This document shows, piece by piece, positions 43,644-54,502 of a stretch of 64,000 nt of DNA. The translations under genes and the position numbers were made by a program. The notes below the pieces were generated by a model. That model was not told the DNA's origin and made no database searches. It saw nothing but the letters and a program-made list of their open reading frames with translations. The DNA comes from Steinernema hermaphroditum (taxonomy: Eukaryota; Nematoda; Chromadorea; Rhabditida; Steinernematidae): assembly GCA_030435675.1 (NCBI GenBank), contig CM059621.1, forward strand, positions 1,178,001-1,242,000, in the 5' to 3' direction. Positions within the stretch are counted from its first letter, which is position 1, and every line of letters begins with the position of its first letter.

Positions 43644-44570
43644 TTAGCCACTAGAAGAAGAGCCAACTCTTTTAGCTGTCAACTTTCGAAAATACAAAAT
43701 ACTGCAGCTCATTACGTACACAACAAAGCCGGTGAGGGCAACCGGTCCAACTGTGCTTGCTATGGCCATGTTGAATGCGAGTTCCAAAACTACCTTAAGA
43801 AGAGATGGGCAGACCCAGAAGATGACCTGCAAGCCGATCTGGTACGAGACAACTGTGTTGGCCTGAACCGAGGCTATAAATGTACTGAAAGGTGCAAGAG
43901 AATCCCATACCAATTTTGTCGCGGAGCTGTCGGATCGCTGCTCCGATAGTGAAAATTTCTTTAACTCGTATAAGAATAGGACTGACATGATCAGATCCGC
44001 TCCAATCATAGCCGCATTTAGAAAATACGCTGCTTTGAGAACAGCGGGACAAACGTAGTCAATATTTGTGATAGTATCAGGAAGCGTTGGTTGCTCTGCT
44101 ATGTGATACAAAAGAATGACGATGACGCTAAGTATCGAACACAGAAAACTAGCCACAGCGACGATCTTCTTTCTTATTCTCATCCTATATTGTACGGGAT
44201 AGCATATCGCCAGCAAGCGATCCAAAGCGACGAAGATGTTGCCGACGCCAATTATAGGATGTGACGATATGTACACTATACCTGCCCATGCTATGAAGTG
44301 TTTCTCTGAAAATGCTTCATACATGCAAGGCACACATATGGAGAAGAGGTCACCTTTCTGTGCAATGACAGCAATAGAGAATAACAGGGCTGAGACAGCG
44401 AAGGCCACATGAAAAATGATAAGGGCTAAGAGCATGTTGAACTGGTTACTGCTCTTCTTGTATCTCAAATAACGGAATAGCGTAATGGGATTAAGGACAA
44501 GAGTAGCTGCGCACAGAATCTGAATGAAATATTGGGTTGATGCATTGAAAATGAGCCCCTTGGTAAACAT
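43644..44570 (-). CDS. family 3E seven-TM chemoreceptor with stop-free introns
   Basis: Exons 44354-44570, 43911-44305, 43644-43862; 276 aa if spliced. Both introns are 48 nt, a multiple of three, and contain no in-frame stop, so unspliced RNA would read through as 308 aa. Splice positions match the family exactly (K|GTGACC, TTTTCAG|AG, and KL|GTATGG, GTTCAG|GCC). Landmarks: ISSHPIIGVGNIFVAL, DRLLAICYPVQY, ANTVVSYQIGLQVIFWVCPS, and LYFRKLTAKRV with a serine-rich end. The start MFTKGLIF differs from the usual MLP start. Confidence 0.86.
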   Translation of the reverse strand: MFTKGLIFNASTQYFIQILCAATLVLNPITLFRYLRYKKSSNQFNMLLALIIFHVAFAVSALLFSIAVIAQKGDLFSICVPCMYEAFSEKHFIAWAGIVYISSHPIIGVGNIFVALDRLLAICYPVQYRMRIRKKIVAVASFLCSILSVIVILLYHIAEQPTLPDTITNIDYVCPAVLKAAYFLNAAMIGADLIMSVLFLYELKKFSLSEQRSDSSATKLVWDSLAPFSTFIASVQANTVVSYQIGLQVIFWVCPSLLKVVLELAFNMAIASTVGPVALTGFVVYVMSCSILYFRKLTAKRVGSSSSG

Positions 44571-44599
44571 CCTTTATTTTTACAATATTTACTCCTGGG

Positions 44600-45010
44600 G
44601 TATAATTGATTGGTGCGTTGTTGAGTACATTTAGCTCTCACTCTACATCATCATTGGCGGCTTGTCCGTTACATTCCTCTTGATGTTGGGGGTCTATTTT
44701 GTTTTTATGATCATTTTTTGGCACCTCGAGATGGCGAAATACGAAGTGATGTATGGACTTCCTATGGTAGCATTTGTGTGATGGACGGTGACTGCCTTCT
44801 ACCACGTACATCCTTGGTTCTTGCCTATTGAATGCACCTACCGCTGCGGTTGTCGTATATCACAGCATGGGCTAACTCAAAAAGATGGCCGTTTCGGATC
44901 ACCATGTTCCATCAACTCCAATGTTTCCAAATGGTTAAGTACTATAACAGGGAATGGGGACATGCAGCAGATAGCCATCGCTCACAGCTATCATGCCCAC
45001 ATAGTGACTT
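44600..45010 (+). repeat. repeat C copy 2
   Basis: Partner of 17.74-18.11 kb in the same orientation, with GTGATGGACGGTGACTGCCT and CCACGTACATC kept. The 119-codon frame over it is not shared by copy 1. Confidence 0.6.
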
Positions 45011-45880
45011 CACGAGCTCATTTCTACTTTAAGGAAAAAGAGGCCAAATGTAGAAAAAATGGCCCTTGTATTCCTAAAAAATACGACTCTCCGAGGCCGT
45101 GTATTTTCAAGTTGACCCCCACAAAGGCTCTCCACTTTGAGCTGTGAGACTCATGTTCGTTGTTCGTATAGAGCTCTGTTAGCTCTATCTTACTGTCATC
45201 TGTACGCGTCCGTAAATGAAGATATCAGAGAAAGCCACTGAGAATAAGGTGAAGAGGTCGAAAATTTGACCAAAACCATTTTTCGATTTTAAACCTCGGG
45301 TACTCTACGAACGAGGAATCCGAATGCGGGCCATAAAGTGGGCTGAAGTTGCTGATGCTAGCGGCAAATACCTTGATTAGATTGTGTGCCTTTTTGGTAA
45401 TAAATATCTACTTTCAAAAAGGCTCATTTATTATGCATCAACCCAATAGTTTGCATAGATGGCAATAACCTGCATTTTATAGGTTTAGGTGGCTAAACAG
45501 CGGTCAGCAAACCTCTATCAGTGAAAATTGTTGGCAAAACTTAATCGAATTGCACCTAACTGGGTAAACCTATTCATATGATGACAATTGAACTTTCAAG
45601 CTAAGTGTTCGCATGTGAATTAAAGCCGACGCGGTTCAAAACATCCTGTCCCTACGGTTCTGATTGTCTCATGTACTTTTGTCATTATGAGACAACTGCT
45701 ATCTGTGCTATAATAGGATACGATAAAACATAGAACAAAAGCTAAAAGCCACCTGAGAACAAAAATTCCATTTCTGAAGCGTGGGGACTTAGGCTTCCGG
45801 AGTTCTGGATACCAACTTCTTAAATTGTCACAAACAAATGAGTTCATCGAGTTTCTCAAAGTTGACCGAGTTCACTCCTT
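45011..45880. other. intergenic
   Basis: No gene or repeat match recognised. Confidence 0.4.
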
Positions 45881-45884
45881 AACC

Positions 45885-46215
45885 ATCGGCTTATGCCGTG
45901 TAAGACGTCATACAAAGCACAACGAAGATAAATAATCGCGGCTTTTCTTCTTTTTTCTGCATGGGGACCCGATGTCCGAGCTCAAGACGGCGATCCCATT
46001 AGTTTACACGGGCGTCGAAGCGGCGAACAGCTGAATCAAAAAAGGGCGCGGTTACAGCGTATGAAGCGGTATCATGTCGCCAGGTCAGATGGCGTTTGTA
46101 GCGGATTTTCGGCGCTCGCGGAGTGAGGAAGCTGAGATAATCTTCTTGGCAAGACGTTGGAACAACGGCTTCTTGGTGTTCCAGGCCTTCTGAGAGACTG
46201 GGCAATCGCTGCGCC
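45885..46215 (-). repeat. repeat A copy 4
   Basis: Read on minus it has CAGAAGGCCTGGAACACCA near the start and ends with the hairpin CACGGCATAAGCCGATG. Lacks the extreme 5' part and AATAAA. Confidence 0.6.
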
Positions 46216-46743
46216 AACAGAAAGGCGAAAAACACCCGACAGGAAAAAGCAAAGACGCAAACTGTAAAACAGCCCTTTTGTCCACTAAAAGCTTGTAAAG
46301 TAATCATGGTCGATCATTCAAAGAGCGGTCGGCTTCAGATACCAGATCAATAAGCACTGTCCTGGCGGCATTAGGGACACTAATACAATAAACATAGTGA
46401 CAGTGAGCTTGTTGCTACCAACTGTCCGTCCAGAGAAGACGAGCAGAGGCGCATTGTATGTGCAAATGGCATTCTCTGTTCGAGTTCGCTCTCCAGTACT
46501 GAAGCGGGGACCGACGGATCGGTTTAAAGGCAGCCGATCTGTTCGTGCCCATCTCTGCGTCTATAGATGCATATTGAAAGATCATGGTTCCACTGACGTT
46601 TCAAGGCATCATAAATCGGCACTTATAGAGGTTTAAAAGAAATAATACAATTCGCATGAACTATATTCCCAGGATACAAACAATCCATGCATGTAACTTG
46701 AAGTTCATGTTAGAATATAAGCCGATATTCCCATACGTAAGCG
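46216..46743. other. intergenic, switch of strand in the 3E array
   Basis: Between minus-strand and plus-strand members of the 3E family. No other feature. Confidence 0.4.
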
Positions 46744-47631
46744 ATGTTAACTGCAGACCTATCTGTGAATTACACCATACAGCTTATCTGTTCCCTTATC
46801 ACAGCTATTCTGAATCCTAGAACATTGTACTACCAGCTGAAAAACGTCAAGCAGAATCACCAATTTTCCACTCTTTTTATTCATATTCTGATCCACACAC
46901 TTTTTGCTTCTGTTACTATTGTCTTTATTTTGGCTATTGTAATTGAGCACTGCGTCTCATTTCAACACTATTTATTTCATTACATCAAGTGACTAATTGT
47001 TTGGACAGCAATATTACACATGTCCCTGCATCCAGTCATTGCTTTTGGAAGCTTTTTCATTTCTATGGATAGACTATTAGCGATATCATACCCTAGTCAC
47101 TATAGGACATCACTGAAGAATAGACTGCTATTCGCATGCACCGTCATATGCTCTGTCATGTTTGTACTTGTCACAGTTCTGTACTCACTTAGCGAGAAGC
47201 CCGATCTCCCGGAAATGATAATCCAGATAGATTTCATGTATCCCATCGTATGGATCACGTCTTCTTCTATGGACGCGTGCATTATTCTGGCTGATGTGGT
47301 GATGTCGGCGTGCTTTCTCGTAAAGCTGCGCAAAATATCGGCAACGGCAATGAGCTCTTCGTCAAAACTTGTATGTCCTCTGAAGTTTTCGATTAATAGC
47401 GACCTTTTCCAGGCCAATACCGTCGTGATGTACCAAATCATTATGCAAGCGGTCTTCTGGATTGCGCCAACTTTAATCAAGGTGGCAATGGATAAGATGT
47501 TTGCTACGAATATTGAAGATACCCTGGGACCGGTGGCTTTGACCGGTTTTGTTATCTACGTCGCGTGCTGCAGTCTGCTGTACTGGAAAAAGCTGGCATC
47601 GAAAAGGGCTGTGACAACAGGAAGTGGCTAG
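46744..47631 (+). pseudogene. family 3E receptor with abnormal first splice junction
   Basis: Exon 1 (46744-46951, 208 nt), exon 2 (to 47370) and exon 3 (47413-47631) all align with the family, and intron 2 (42 nt) is standard. At the end of exon 1, however, GC (GCGTCT) stands where paralogs have GT, and at the usual exon 2 start there is an in-frame TGA (46990-46992). A GC-AG splice to the CAG at 47006-47008 would restore the frame and give 262 aa, losing about six residues before HMSLHP. So it is either a pseudogene or a gene with a non-canonical intron. Motifs: MDRLLAISYPSHY, ANTVVMYQIIMQAVFWIAPT. Confidence 0.6.
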
Positions 47632-48146
47632 GCATGTGCGGTTCTCTTCTTTCGCTTGACGCTAGCGACGAAAACATTATTATATATTTTCAATTTTATG
47701 TACATACATGTGGGATATAACACGACGTAGGCCGCTACTTAAAAAACAAACCGTGAGAATAGTGAAGAAAACATTATTTTGAACATTTGGTAAGTAGACT
47801 ATTCGTTTATGACGGGAGTAGCGCAAAGAAGGACAACTAGAATGCATTTCCATGATCATTCTAATGTCGGTCTGAAAGTGGAAAACGATCGAAGGAAACC
47901 GGCCGGTCTCAAGCTTGGATGCTCACGGAAATAGCTTTTGTCTAGAGGCCGTGCCAAGTTCGTCAATCAGGGCACTGTTTTGGATCATGCTTCGGTGGAC
48001 GATGTAGGCACGACGGAGAAGTACGGCGGGCGCACTGGTAACCGTAATACAACTGACTTCCCAGTTTCACCGGGTTTGCGGCTTTTCGGGACGGCGTGGG
48101 TGGTCGGGCAGTAGCGACGCGCTAATGGGCAAGGCATAATACTTTA
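47632..48146. other. intergenic
   Basis: Contains AAACCGGCCGGTCT at about 47.90 kb, a palindromic string that recurs downstream of the gene at 51148 (52.26 kb). No gene. Confidence 0.4.
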
Positions 48147-48576
48147 AGGGCCATTTATAGTCTGCGCGACACAAAACCCCCTTTTTTGTGTCGCTTAGCT
48201 TGTCTACACGTGACTATATATGCAAAACCAAATAAAACTGCACAGTCATGATGCTTTCGGATCGGGCTATCAAACCATCAAAAGAAAAAAATTGTGGGAC
48301 ATGACATGTAGGTTAACTTAACTGTCGCTTAGCTTTAACTTGACTGTCGCTTAGCTACGCGACACAGCTGCGCGACAGTCAAGTTAAAGCTAAGCGACAG
48401 TTAAGTTAACCTACGCAAAGTCAACCTAAAAATTTGTTATGCTGATGATTTTATATCCCGGTCCGAAAGCATCATCACTGTGCAGTTTTATTTGGTTTTG
48501 CGTACATAGTCACGCGTAGACAAGCTAAGCGACACAAAAAAGGGGTTTTTGTGTCGCGCAGACTATAAATGGCCCT
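48147..48576 (+). mobile_element. 430-bp palindromic MITE, PIF/Harbinger-like
   Basis: Nearly the whole element is one inverted repeat: AGGGCCATTTATAGTCTGCG at the left end mirrors CGCAGACTATAAATGGCCCT at the right end, and the centre repeats GTCGCTTAGCT and its complement several times. TTA stands on both sides (48144-48146, 48577-48579), a target duplication typical of PIF/Harbinger elements. It has no coding capacity and would fold into a very long hairpin. Confidence 0.8.
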
Positions 48577-49354
48577 TTAGCAGTCTAATGAAAGTTTTTC
48601 AATGTCTTCACAGTAGTTCAATCTCGGATTTTGCGGAGAGCGCGAAGTTTCAGTCGTGTGGATTATATTCTGCGGGCATATGGCACACGACCAGGCACAA
48701 ACGAAGAGCACAATGGTACAACATACTATGTAAAGCGAGAGAACTATTCATCCTTTCCTACCAAAGGGCATGTCTGATTGGCCCTCAGCAAGTTATACCT
48801 CGCCTTACTGTGTGGAGACAACATATAATTCGTTGAGTACGCATTCTGAGAAGTTCAGAAAAGAACATGCGAGAAAATAGGCAATTTGTCTGTAATCACG
48901 TCAAAAAACTGTTATTGAAATTAGGGCTAATTTTCAGCATGTCTACCCAATAGTTTCCTGAATCAGCGATGTCGTTGTTTTGTGAGTCTTGACGATTCAA
49001 TGTTTTCTTCTTCAATTTCCTTTCCTTGTGCATAGCGTAGCGCGATGCGGTTTTGTGGTCTTTATTGTGACCAATATTGTGGTGCTTGAACAGGGAAGCG
49101 TGACGAGTAACTGAAATGAAATAACGGGAAGTCATTACTCTTGTGAACAGACGTTGTTTTGAGCGATATACAATCTAGATTTAATTACTCCCGTGTAATT
49201 CTTCTCACAGCACATGCGCATAGATCAGCTTGAATACATAAGTTCACGTATAGACACTATACAGCCGGTGAACAGTATGAGAACAAGCTCCTCCTTCTTC
49301 AGTGCCATGAATAAGGAAGTTGTTTCACATCAGTTGTGACACAGAGATCACAAA
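48577..49354. other. intergenic
   Basis: No supported feature. Confidence 0.4.
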
Positions 49355-49860
49355 ATGCTTCCTACAGCTATCTCCATCAACTACATCATTCAGCTCGTTT
49401 CTGCCCTAATAACTGTCGCTCTCAACCCTGTAACGATGTATCGCCAGTTAAGCAGAAAGATAAGTCAGCGATTCTCGGCCCTCTTTGGTCAAATTATTTT
49501 TCATACGATTTTCGCTATTGTGACTGTGGTCTTCTCATTAGTGCTTCTGATGCAGCAAGGTAACCTTTCTGTAACTTATCCGCTACATATGAACTCTAAG
49601 GATCTGTGCTGTTCATCTACACAGCGATACTTCATATGTCTCTCCATCCGGTAATTGGATTCAGCAACTTCTTTGTAGCCATGGACCAATTGTTGGCCAT
49701 CTCCTATCCAGTCCAATATAGAATGTCACTGAAGAAGAAGATTGTTACCACAAGCGCTATCATATGCTCAGCAGTCTGGATTATATTCATTCTGCTTTAT
49801 TCGCTCGCCGGAAAGCCACGAATTCCGGCAACTGTAACGACCATAAATATCTTCAAGACA
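49355..49860 (+). pseudogene. family 3E receptor truncated after TM4-TM5
   Basis: Exon 1 49355-49559 and exon 2 from 49601 (41-nt intron, GTAACC to CTAAG, phase 1) encode TM1 to the ECL2 region: INYIIQLVSALITVALNP, HMSLHPVIGFSNFFVAM, DQLLAISYPVQY and KPRIPATVTTIN. Family similarity then ends abruptly at about 49845 and exon 3 is absent. The DR pair of the DRY-like motif is DQ. A 3'-deleted copy. Confidence 0.8.
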
Positions 49861-50400
49861 GAAAATTGGCATCAAGTAAGGTCGGATTTCATGTATAGAA
49901 TAAAGACGTTATCAAAGAAGCAGGGAATAGAAAGAGACACCAACATCACTGTGTCTATGTAGCGAGATAACGCAAACAAAACAGTATCTGTGTGGCAAAC
50001 GATTCTGGCAAGAGTTAGGAAATGACGTATGAAATTGGCTTGTAAAGGCTCTCACACTCAAAGTTCAAAAAAAGGAGGTTAAGTACGCTTATGTTGTTCA
50101 CCTCTGGCACTTCCTAGGCTTTATCGTCGGTTATATCTCGGTACTTTCGGTCGGAAAAAGAACTTTGGCAACAAAATCGAGGAGGGCATAGGCGTGCCGA
50201 TATAACACCGCCGAAGAACAAGTGTTGTCCGTAGTTCTCAGGTCTCCAATTCCAAGCGGTTCTTCGAAATACAAAATCAATGCAAAGTGGGGCTTCTAGA
50301 TGCTAGACGTGTCCAGCGAAGGGCTCGCTGATCTCTGAAAAACCAAATCTCTAGGCATTGGCCTAAGCCATAGCTGGAACTTGAGCAAACGTCGGTGTTT
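49861..50400. other. intergenic
   Basis: Sequence beyond the truncation point of the 3E copy. No gene recognised. Confidence 0.4.
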
Positions 50401-50797
50401 ACGAGTTTACGAGTTTATTTCTCGTATCTAAGGCTTACGCCTTGCGAGACGTCATATATATGCACAAAAACCACATTGTCACTCCGTAGTCGTCGGTCTT
50501 CTGGCTTCGGCGCAGGGTACAGCATCAGAGTAGAAGGCGACGATCCCATCAGTGTGCACGGGCATCAGTGAAGAACAGGCACGGAGGCGAAACGCGTTGT
50601 CGGAGCACAACAGGCGAACCGGGAACCAACCAAGGCAGCTGGCGATGCGGACTTCGGAATTGTGGCGGTTCTTCGGCTTCTCTGGCGGCGCGGGTGGAGT
50701 CGGGCGGCAGTGACGGGCTTCTTGGCAAGACGTTGGAACTACGGCTCCCTGGTGTTCCAGGCCTTCTGGGAGCCGGGGCGATCACTATGCAACCCAC
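50401..50797 (-). repeat. repeat A copy 5
   Basis: On minus it ends with AAGGCGTAAGCCTTAGATACG and GAAATAAACTCGTAAA, nearly the same as copy 2. The 5' end stops after the GATCGCCCCGGCTCCC block. Confidence 0.75.
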
Positions 50798-51147
50798 GTC
50801 GGTGTTAGGCCGCATGAACAAATGAAAATGAACAAAGGGCTTGGTTCGCTCGTCCAAAACCTTAGATGTCTAGGCACATGTCTGCATCGTGAATATATGC
50901 AGAACGAGTTGTTTGGTGAAAAAAAGAACATGTGGGATCTTCTGTACAGGAAAAACAATTATTTTGCTATTTTTAAACTTAGTTAATTCTTATGGCATTC
51001 TCTTCTTTGTTTTCAGCCATATTTCAATCACCAGTGACTTATTTTGTTGGAGTCTCTTGGGAGAAAACAATGATTCTCTCACACTTTCTTCTCCCAAATC
51101 CAATAACTAATGTTTATTCTAGCATATTGCATGAGATTGACATTACA

Positions 51148-52023
51148 ATGTTCCGGCTGGTATTGCCAACTTCTGTTTTTGTAAACTACATCATTCAATT
51201 TATTTGTGCCCTAACCGCAGTTATTCTGAATCCGATCACGATATACTATCAAATGAAGAACATAAATAAATTTCGTCTGTTCTCGACTCTGTTTGCACAA
51301 ATCTTCTTCCATTCAATATTCGCCTTTGTGACGATCTTCTTCTCATTAGCGATCATGATGCAGGAATGTACATCACCCGACGACGATCTAGGTCGTCTAG
51401 TCCAGTTGACAATTCTATGGAGTGCAATTTTCCACATCTCCCTCCGTCCTGTCATTGGTTTTTGTAACTTCTTTGTGGCCATGGACAGATTTCTGGCTGT
51501 TTCGTATCCTAATAAGTATAGAATTTCGATGAAGCACACATTGTTGAAGACGAATATTATCGTATGCAACGCTGTGGGGCTAACCTTAGTTCTCGTATAT
51601 TCGGTCACCGACAAGCCCATCCCACTGACCACTGTAACATCTATTCTTTCCCAGCTCAATCCTGTCGTCTTTGTATTATTTTACGTCTTGGACGGAGTTA
51701 CAATGGTAGCTGACATTGCTATATCGGTGTGTTTCCTTGTGAAGTTGCGAAAGATCCAAATGTCCAGTCGCAGTGCATCATCAAAACTAGCGAATATGAT
51801 CGTCGTGTATCAGATTGTCACAGTGACGGTCTTCTGGGTCGGCCCCACATTTGTTACGCTGGTAATGGTACATGGAATTTCAATTGGCATTAAGGAAGTT
51901 GCTGGACCTTTGAATTTTACTTGCTTTGTTGCTTACGTCATGGTGTGCAGTGTGTTTTATTGGACGAAGTTGGCTTCGAACAAGATTGGACAGATCGAAT
52001 CTACTCCTGTAGGTCAAATTTAA
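51148..52023 (+). CDS. family 3E seven-TM chemoreceptor without intron 2
   Basis: Single open frame, 291 aa from the ATG at 51148, chosen because paralogs start just before the NY-I-IQ segment; the frame is open further upstream. The intron 2 site found in all other members is joined exactly (SSKL directly followed by ANMIVVYQ), so this intron has been lost. At the intron 1 site there is a 33-nt stop-free GT...AG stretch (51367-51399), shorter than any intron in the window, which is probably translated. Landmarks: HISLRPVIGFCNFFVAM, DRFLAVSYPNKY, VMVCSVFYWTKLASNK. AATAAA follows at 52066-52071. Confidence 0.83.
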   Translation: MFRLVLPTSVFVNYIIQFICALTAVILNPITIYYQMKNINKFRLFSTLFAQIFFHSIFAFVTIFFSLAIMMQECTSPDDDLGRLVQLTILWSAIFHISLRPVIGFCNFFVAMDRFLAVSYPNKYRISMKHTLLKTNIIVCNAVGLTLVLVYSVTDKPIPLTTVTSILSQLNPVVFVLFYVLDGVTMVADIAISVCFLVKLRKIQMSSRSASSKLANMIVVYQIVTVTVFWVGPTFVTLVMVHGISIGIKEVAGPLNFTCFVAYVMVCSVFYWTKLASNKIGQIESTPVGQI

Positions 52024-52065
52024 ACAACGAAGTGTGCTGTTGGATGTGCTCCTTGTGTTGTATAT

Positions 52066-52071
52066 AATAAA
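52066..52071 (+). terminator. poly(A) signal
   Basis: AATAAA 43 nt after the stop of the receptor at 51148. Confidence 0.5.
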
Positions 52072-52670
52072 GAGCTGTGTGATTCCGCTCTTTAGACAGA
52101 CGAAGATACTGATAGCCCTGCGGGTAATGATCCGCTAAGTGTCCGTTTATACCAGGCGGCCCAAAAAGGGCATCTAGACAGTAGACTGGACTGCTATTTC
52201 CGTCTTAAGATCAGATCGGTCGAGAAAACGAAAAACAGAACCGAAAAACGAAAGGAACCGGCCGGTCTTTTAGATGTCCTTTTTTGCGCTGTGTATTGCG
52301 GATAAGAAGACATTGAAGAATAAGACATGATATTCAGTGTCACTTTTCGCTATGCTTCGTATCTGTACAGCAGATCTGTCTGGTTTCACTGAGATTAGGG
52401 TAGACCGATGACTGCAGAGAGGCTTTGGAAGTATGCGGTTTTGCGCATTCGTATTCTTATTTATCTTAATTTTTTTGTTGTTGTTGTTCGACATTGACAC
52501 TAGATCATTAAAGGCCCACATGAAAGTATGAATGCTGAGAACGTTTACAGTTGACCGCCTTCAATATCTTGAGCTGTTAGATAAAAAATTAAGAAAACTA
52601 GTTACGTTGCGCTTCAAAAATTTATATAAAAGGTTACATTAGAATTGAACGTGAACTTGAGAGCATTTCT
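52072..52670. other. intergenic
   Basis: Convergent spacer before the TIL gene; holds the palindrome ACCGGCCGGT at about 52.26 kb. No gene. Confidence 0.4.
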
Positions 52671-53142
52671 TTACTTCTTCGGGCATTCCTCTCGCTTGAG
52701 ACATTTTCCACGCTTGTTGCGAGAGAACGGCTTTTGGCAATAACATGACGGGAAGTCAATCTGCTGCGTAATGCACTTGGTCACATAGGGACCACCACAG
52801 AAACTATTGCATCCCCGCTTGAGGTAAACTTCGTTCTTCGGGCACGTTCCTGTCGGAGGACACTTGTTCGGCATGATGCAGTCGCCGCCAAAATCGACAA
52901 AAGGCCTCTTGCAGTAGCATCCTGGTGGCTGACGAATCTTGAAGCATTCGTCGTGGCTGGGTTCGTCGCAGGAAGCACGGCAAATGATGCCGGTGCCGTT
53001 GTAGTAGATCTCGTTAGCTCCACATTCTAAACAGGGACAATGAAAAGTAGCTAAAGGTGATCTTACTATCGTCAGGGAAGACGAAAGCCAACGAGAAGGA
53101 CACGAAGGCCAGGAAGACGACCGATATGTAGACGGACTTCAT
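52671..53142 (-). CDS. secreted two-domain TIL-type protease inhibitor
   Basis: Exons 53067-53142 and 52671-53026 with a 40-nt phase-1 intron; 143 aa. Exon 1 is a signal peptide (MKSVYISVVFLAFVSFSLA). Exon 2 encodes two tandem cysteine-rich domains, from KCGANEIYYNG and from TCPKNEVYLKRGC, with the TIL pattern PPGCYCKRPF / FPSCYCQKPF and terminal KREECPKK. Each domain has eight cysteines instead of the usual ten, so one disulfide seems missing. TIL proteins block serine proteases extracellularly, in nematodes often for protection or moulting control; the target here is unknown. A TATA box stands 38 nt before the ATG. It is the only secreted non-receptor gene in this half of the window. Confidence 0.9.
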
Positions 53143-53179
53143 CGTTCTTGTCGAATGAATTTGCGACTGATACGGTCAC

Positions 53180-53186
53180 TTTTATA
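53180..53186 (-). promoter_or_regulatory. TATA box of the TIL gene
   Basis: TATAAAA on minus, 38 nt before the ATG at 53142. Confidence 0.55.
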
Positions 53187-53589
53187 TTGTTCGTTTCTTG
53201 AGTAACTTCCTGATCTTTAACGTCAAGATCAAAGTAATTAGTGTACTTTTGGCAAATATTTTCATTGCCCAATTAACAAAAATATGCACCCGACCACTGT
53301 TATGTAGATAGCTTGTCTGCTCAGGCTATCTGATAACTGCGAAAGAACAGATGATGTGCACTTTAGTTGACCACCGGTTGTTATGAGTTCATCTCCGGGA
53401 TAGTGCATGTCTAAATCCATCACCACGAATCAACACACATGTAGCTTATAAAGGTTTGTGAAAAGCTGAGTTCGCATTTTGCGTTCTTCTGAAAAACACA
53501 ATGCAACTCATTGAGCTTCAGGTTGAGGACGCAAATCTTCTTGGTATATAAAAGGGAACAAAAATTTTTGTTAAGTCCTTCAGTTGTAT

Positions 53590-53800
53590 AGTTCCCCAGC
53601 GATCGGTCGGGTCGTCCATCGGTTCTGCAGTTCTGGCCTTAAAGAGTAGTTCTGGAACCAAAAAGGCGAAGTCATCAGTGGACTCATCGGCTGACTCGTT
53701 CGGACCACTGCTGAGCGCCTACAATGCCATTAGGTTGCGCCTGACAAGTGCTCACCAATCCGAGTTCACCAACAGCAGCGGCAATTTAGTTAACATTCGG
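53590..53800 (+). repeat. repeat A 5' fragment
   Basis: Starts CCCCAGCGATCGGTCGGGTC like copy 3, then diverges. The rest of 53187-54502 shows no gene. Confidence 0.5.
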
Positions 53801-54502
53801 TTATAAACAGGGCACTGCAGCCCGATTATCCTTCGCTTTGCTCTCTTTTCGGAATGACCGTTGTCAGACGAACGTGAGAGTTCATGCATAAAAGAAGCGA
53901 TTGTTCTAGCATAAGCCATGAAATCGGTTTCGAAAACAAAAACACATTATGAAGATAAGCAGCGGTTAGCAAAACAAAAATAATGATTTCACACTCAAGT
54001 CATTGAACGAACTTTAGAAAGAACGAAAGAATGATCACAACAACCCCGACCTACACACGTAAATGACCATAGGCTAGTTGTCGAAATTATTAGGCATTGT
54101 GTAGCAAGAAAATTCTCTGGTGAGTGTTCTTTGAAGAACAATATAACAGTGTAGTATGAGAGCTCATAGAGCAATTCAAGGAGTATGCCCTGCAATATGA
54201 ACGAAACCCAAAGATAACCTTCTGTCTGTCCACGTGAATAAGGTTCCCATTGCTAATACGCTTCCCTTCTTGATAATATGTACGTCTTTGTGACCTAGTA
54301 TATACAGTAAGTGAATCTGATGGTCATTCCGTTCGTTGATCACTCTGCTATTGAACAACGCTTTGTGAAGTTTGTTTGTCGGATTCAGAACCTTGCGTAA
54401 CATCTTTACATGATTATTCTAAACTGATTATTCTTCGGCTTTTCATTGCACAACAAAGTAAATTTAACATCACACAAAAGCACAAGGTCCAATGTTGATT
54501 GT
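53801..54502. other. intergenic
   Basis: 3' flank of the receptor at 55423. Two short minus-strand frames here have no motif. Confidence 0.4.

Noticed and set aside
44788..45147. 119-codon frame with several cysteines
   Set aside because: Falls on repeat C; the other copy does not keep the frame.
54176..54403. 75-codon minus-strand frame after the receptor at 54503
   Set aside because: No motif and no neighbouring exon with compatible splice sites.
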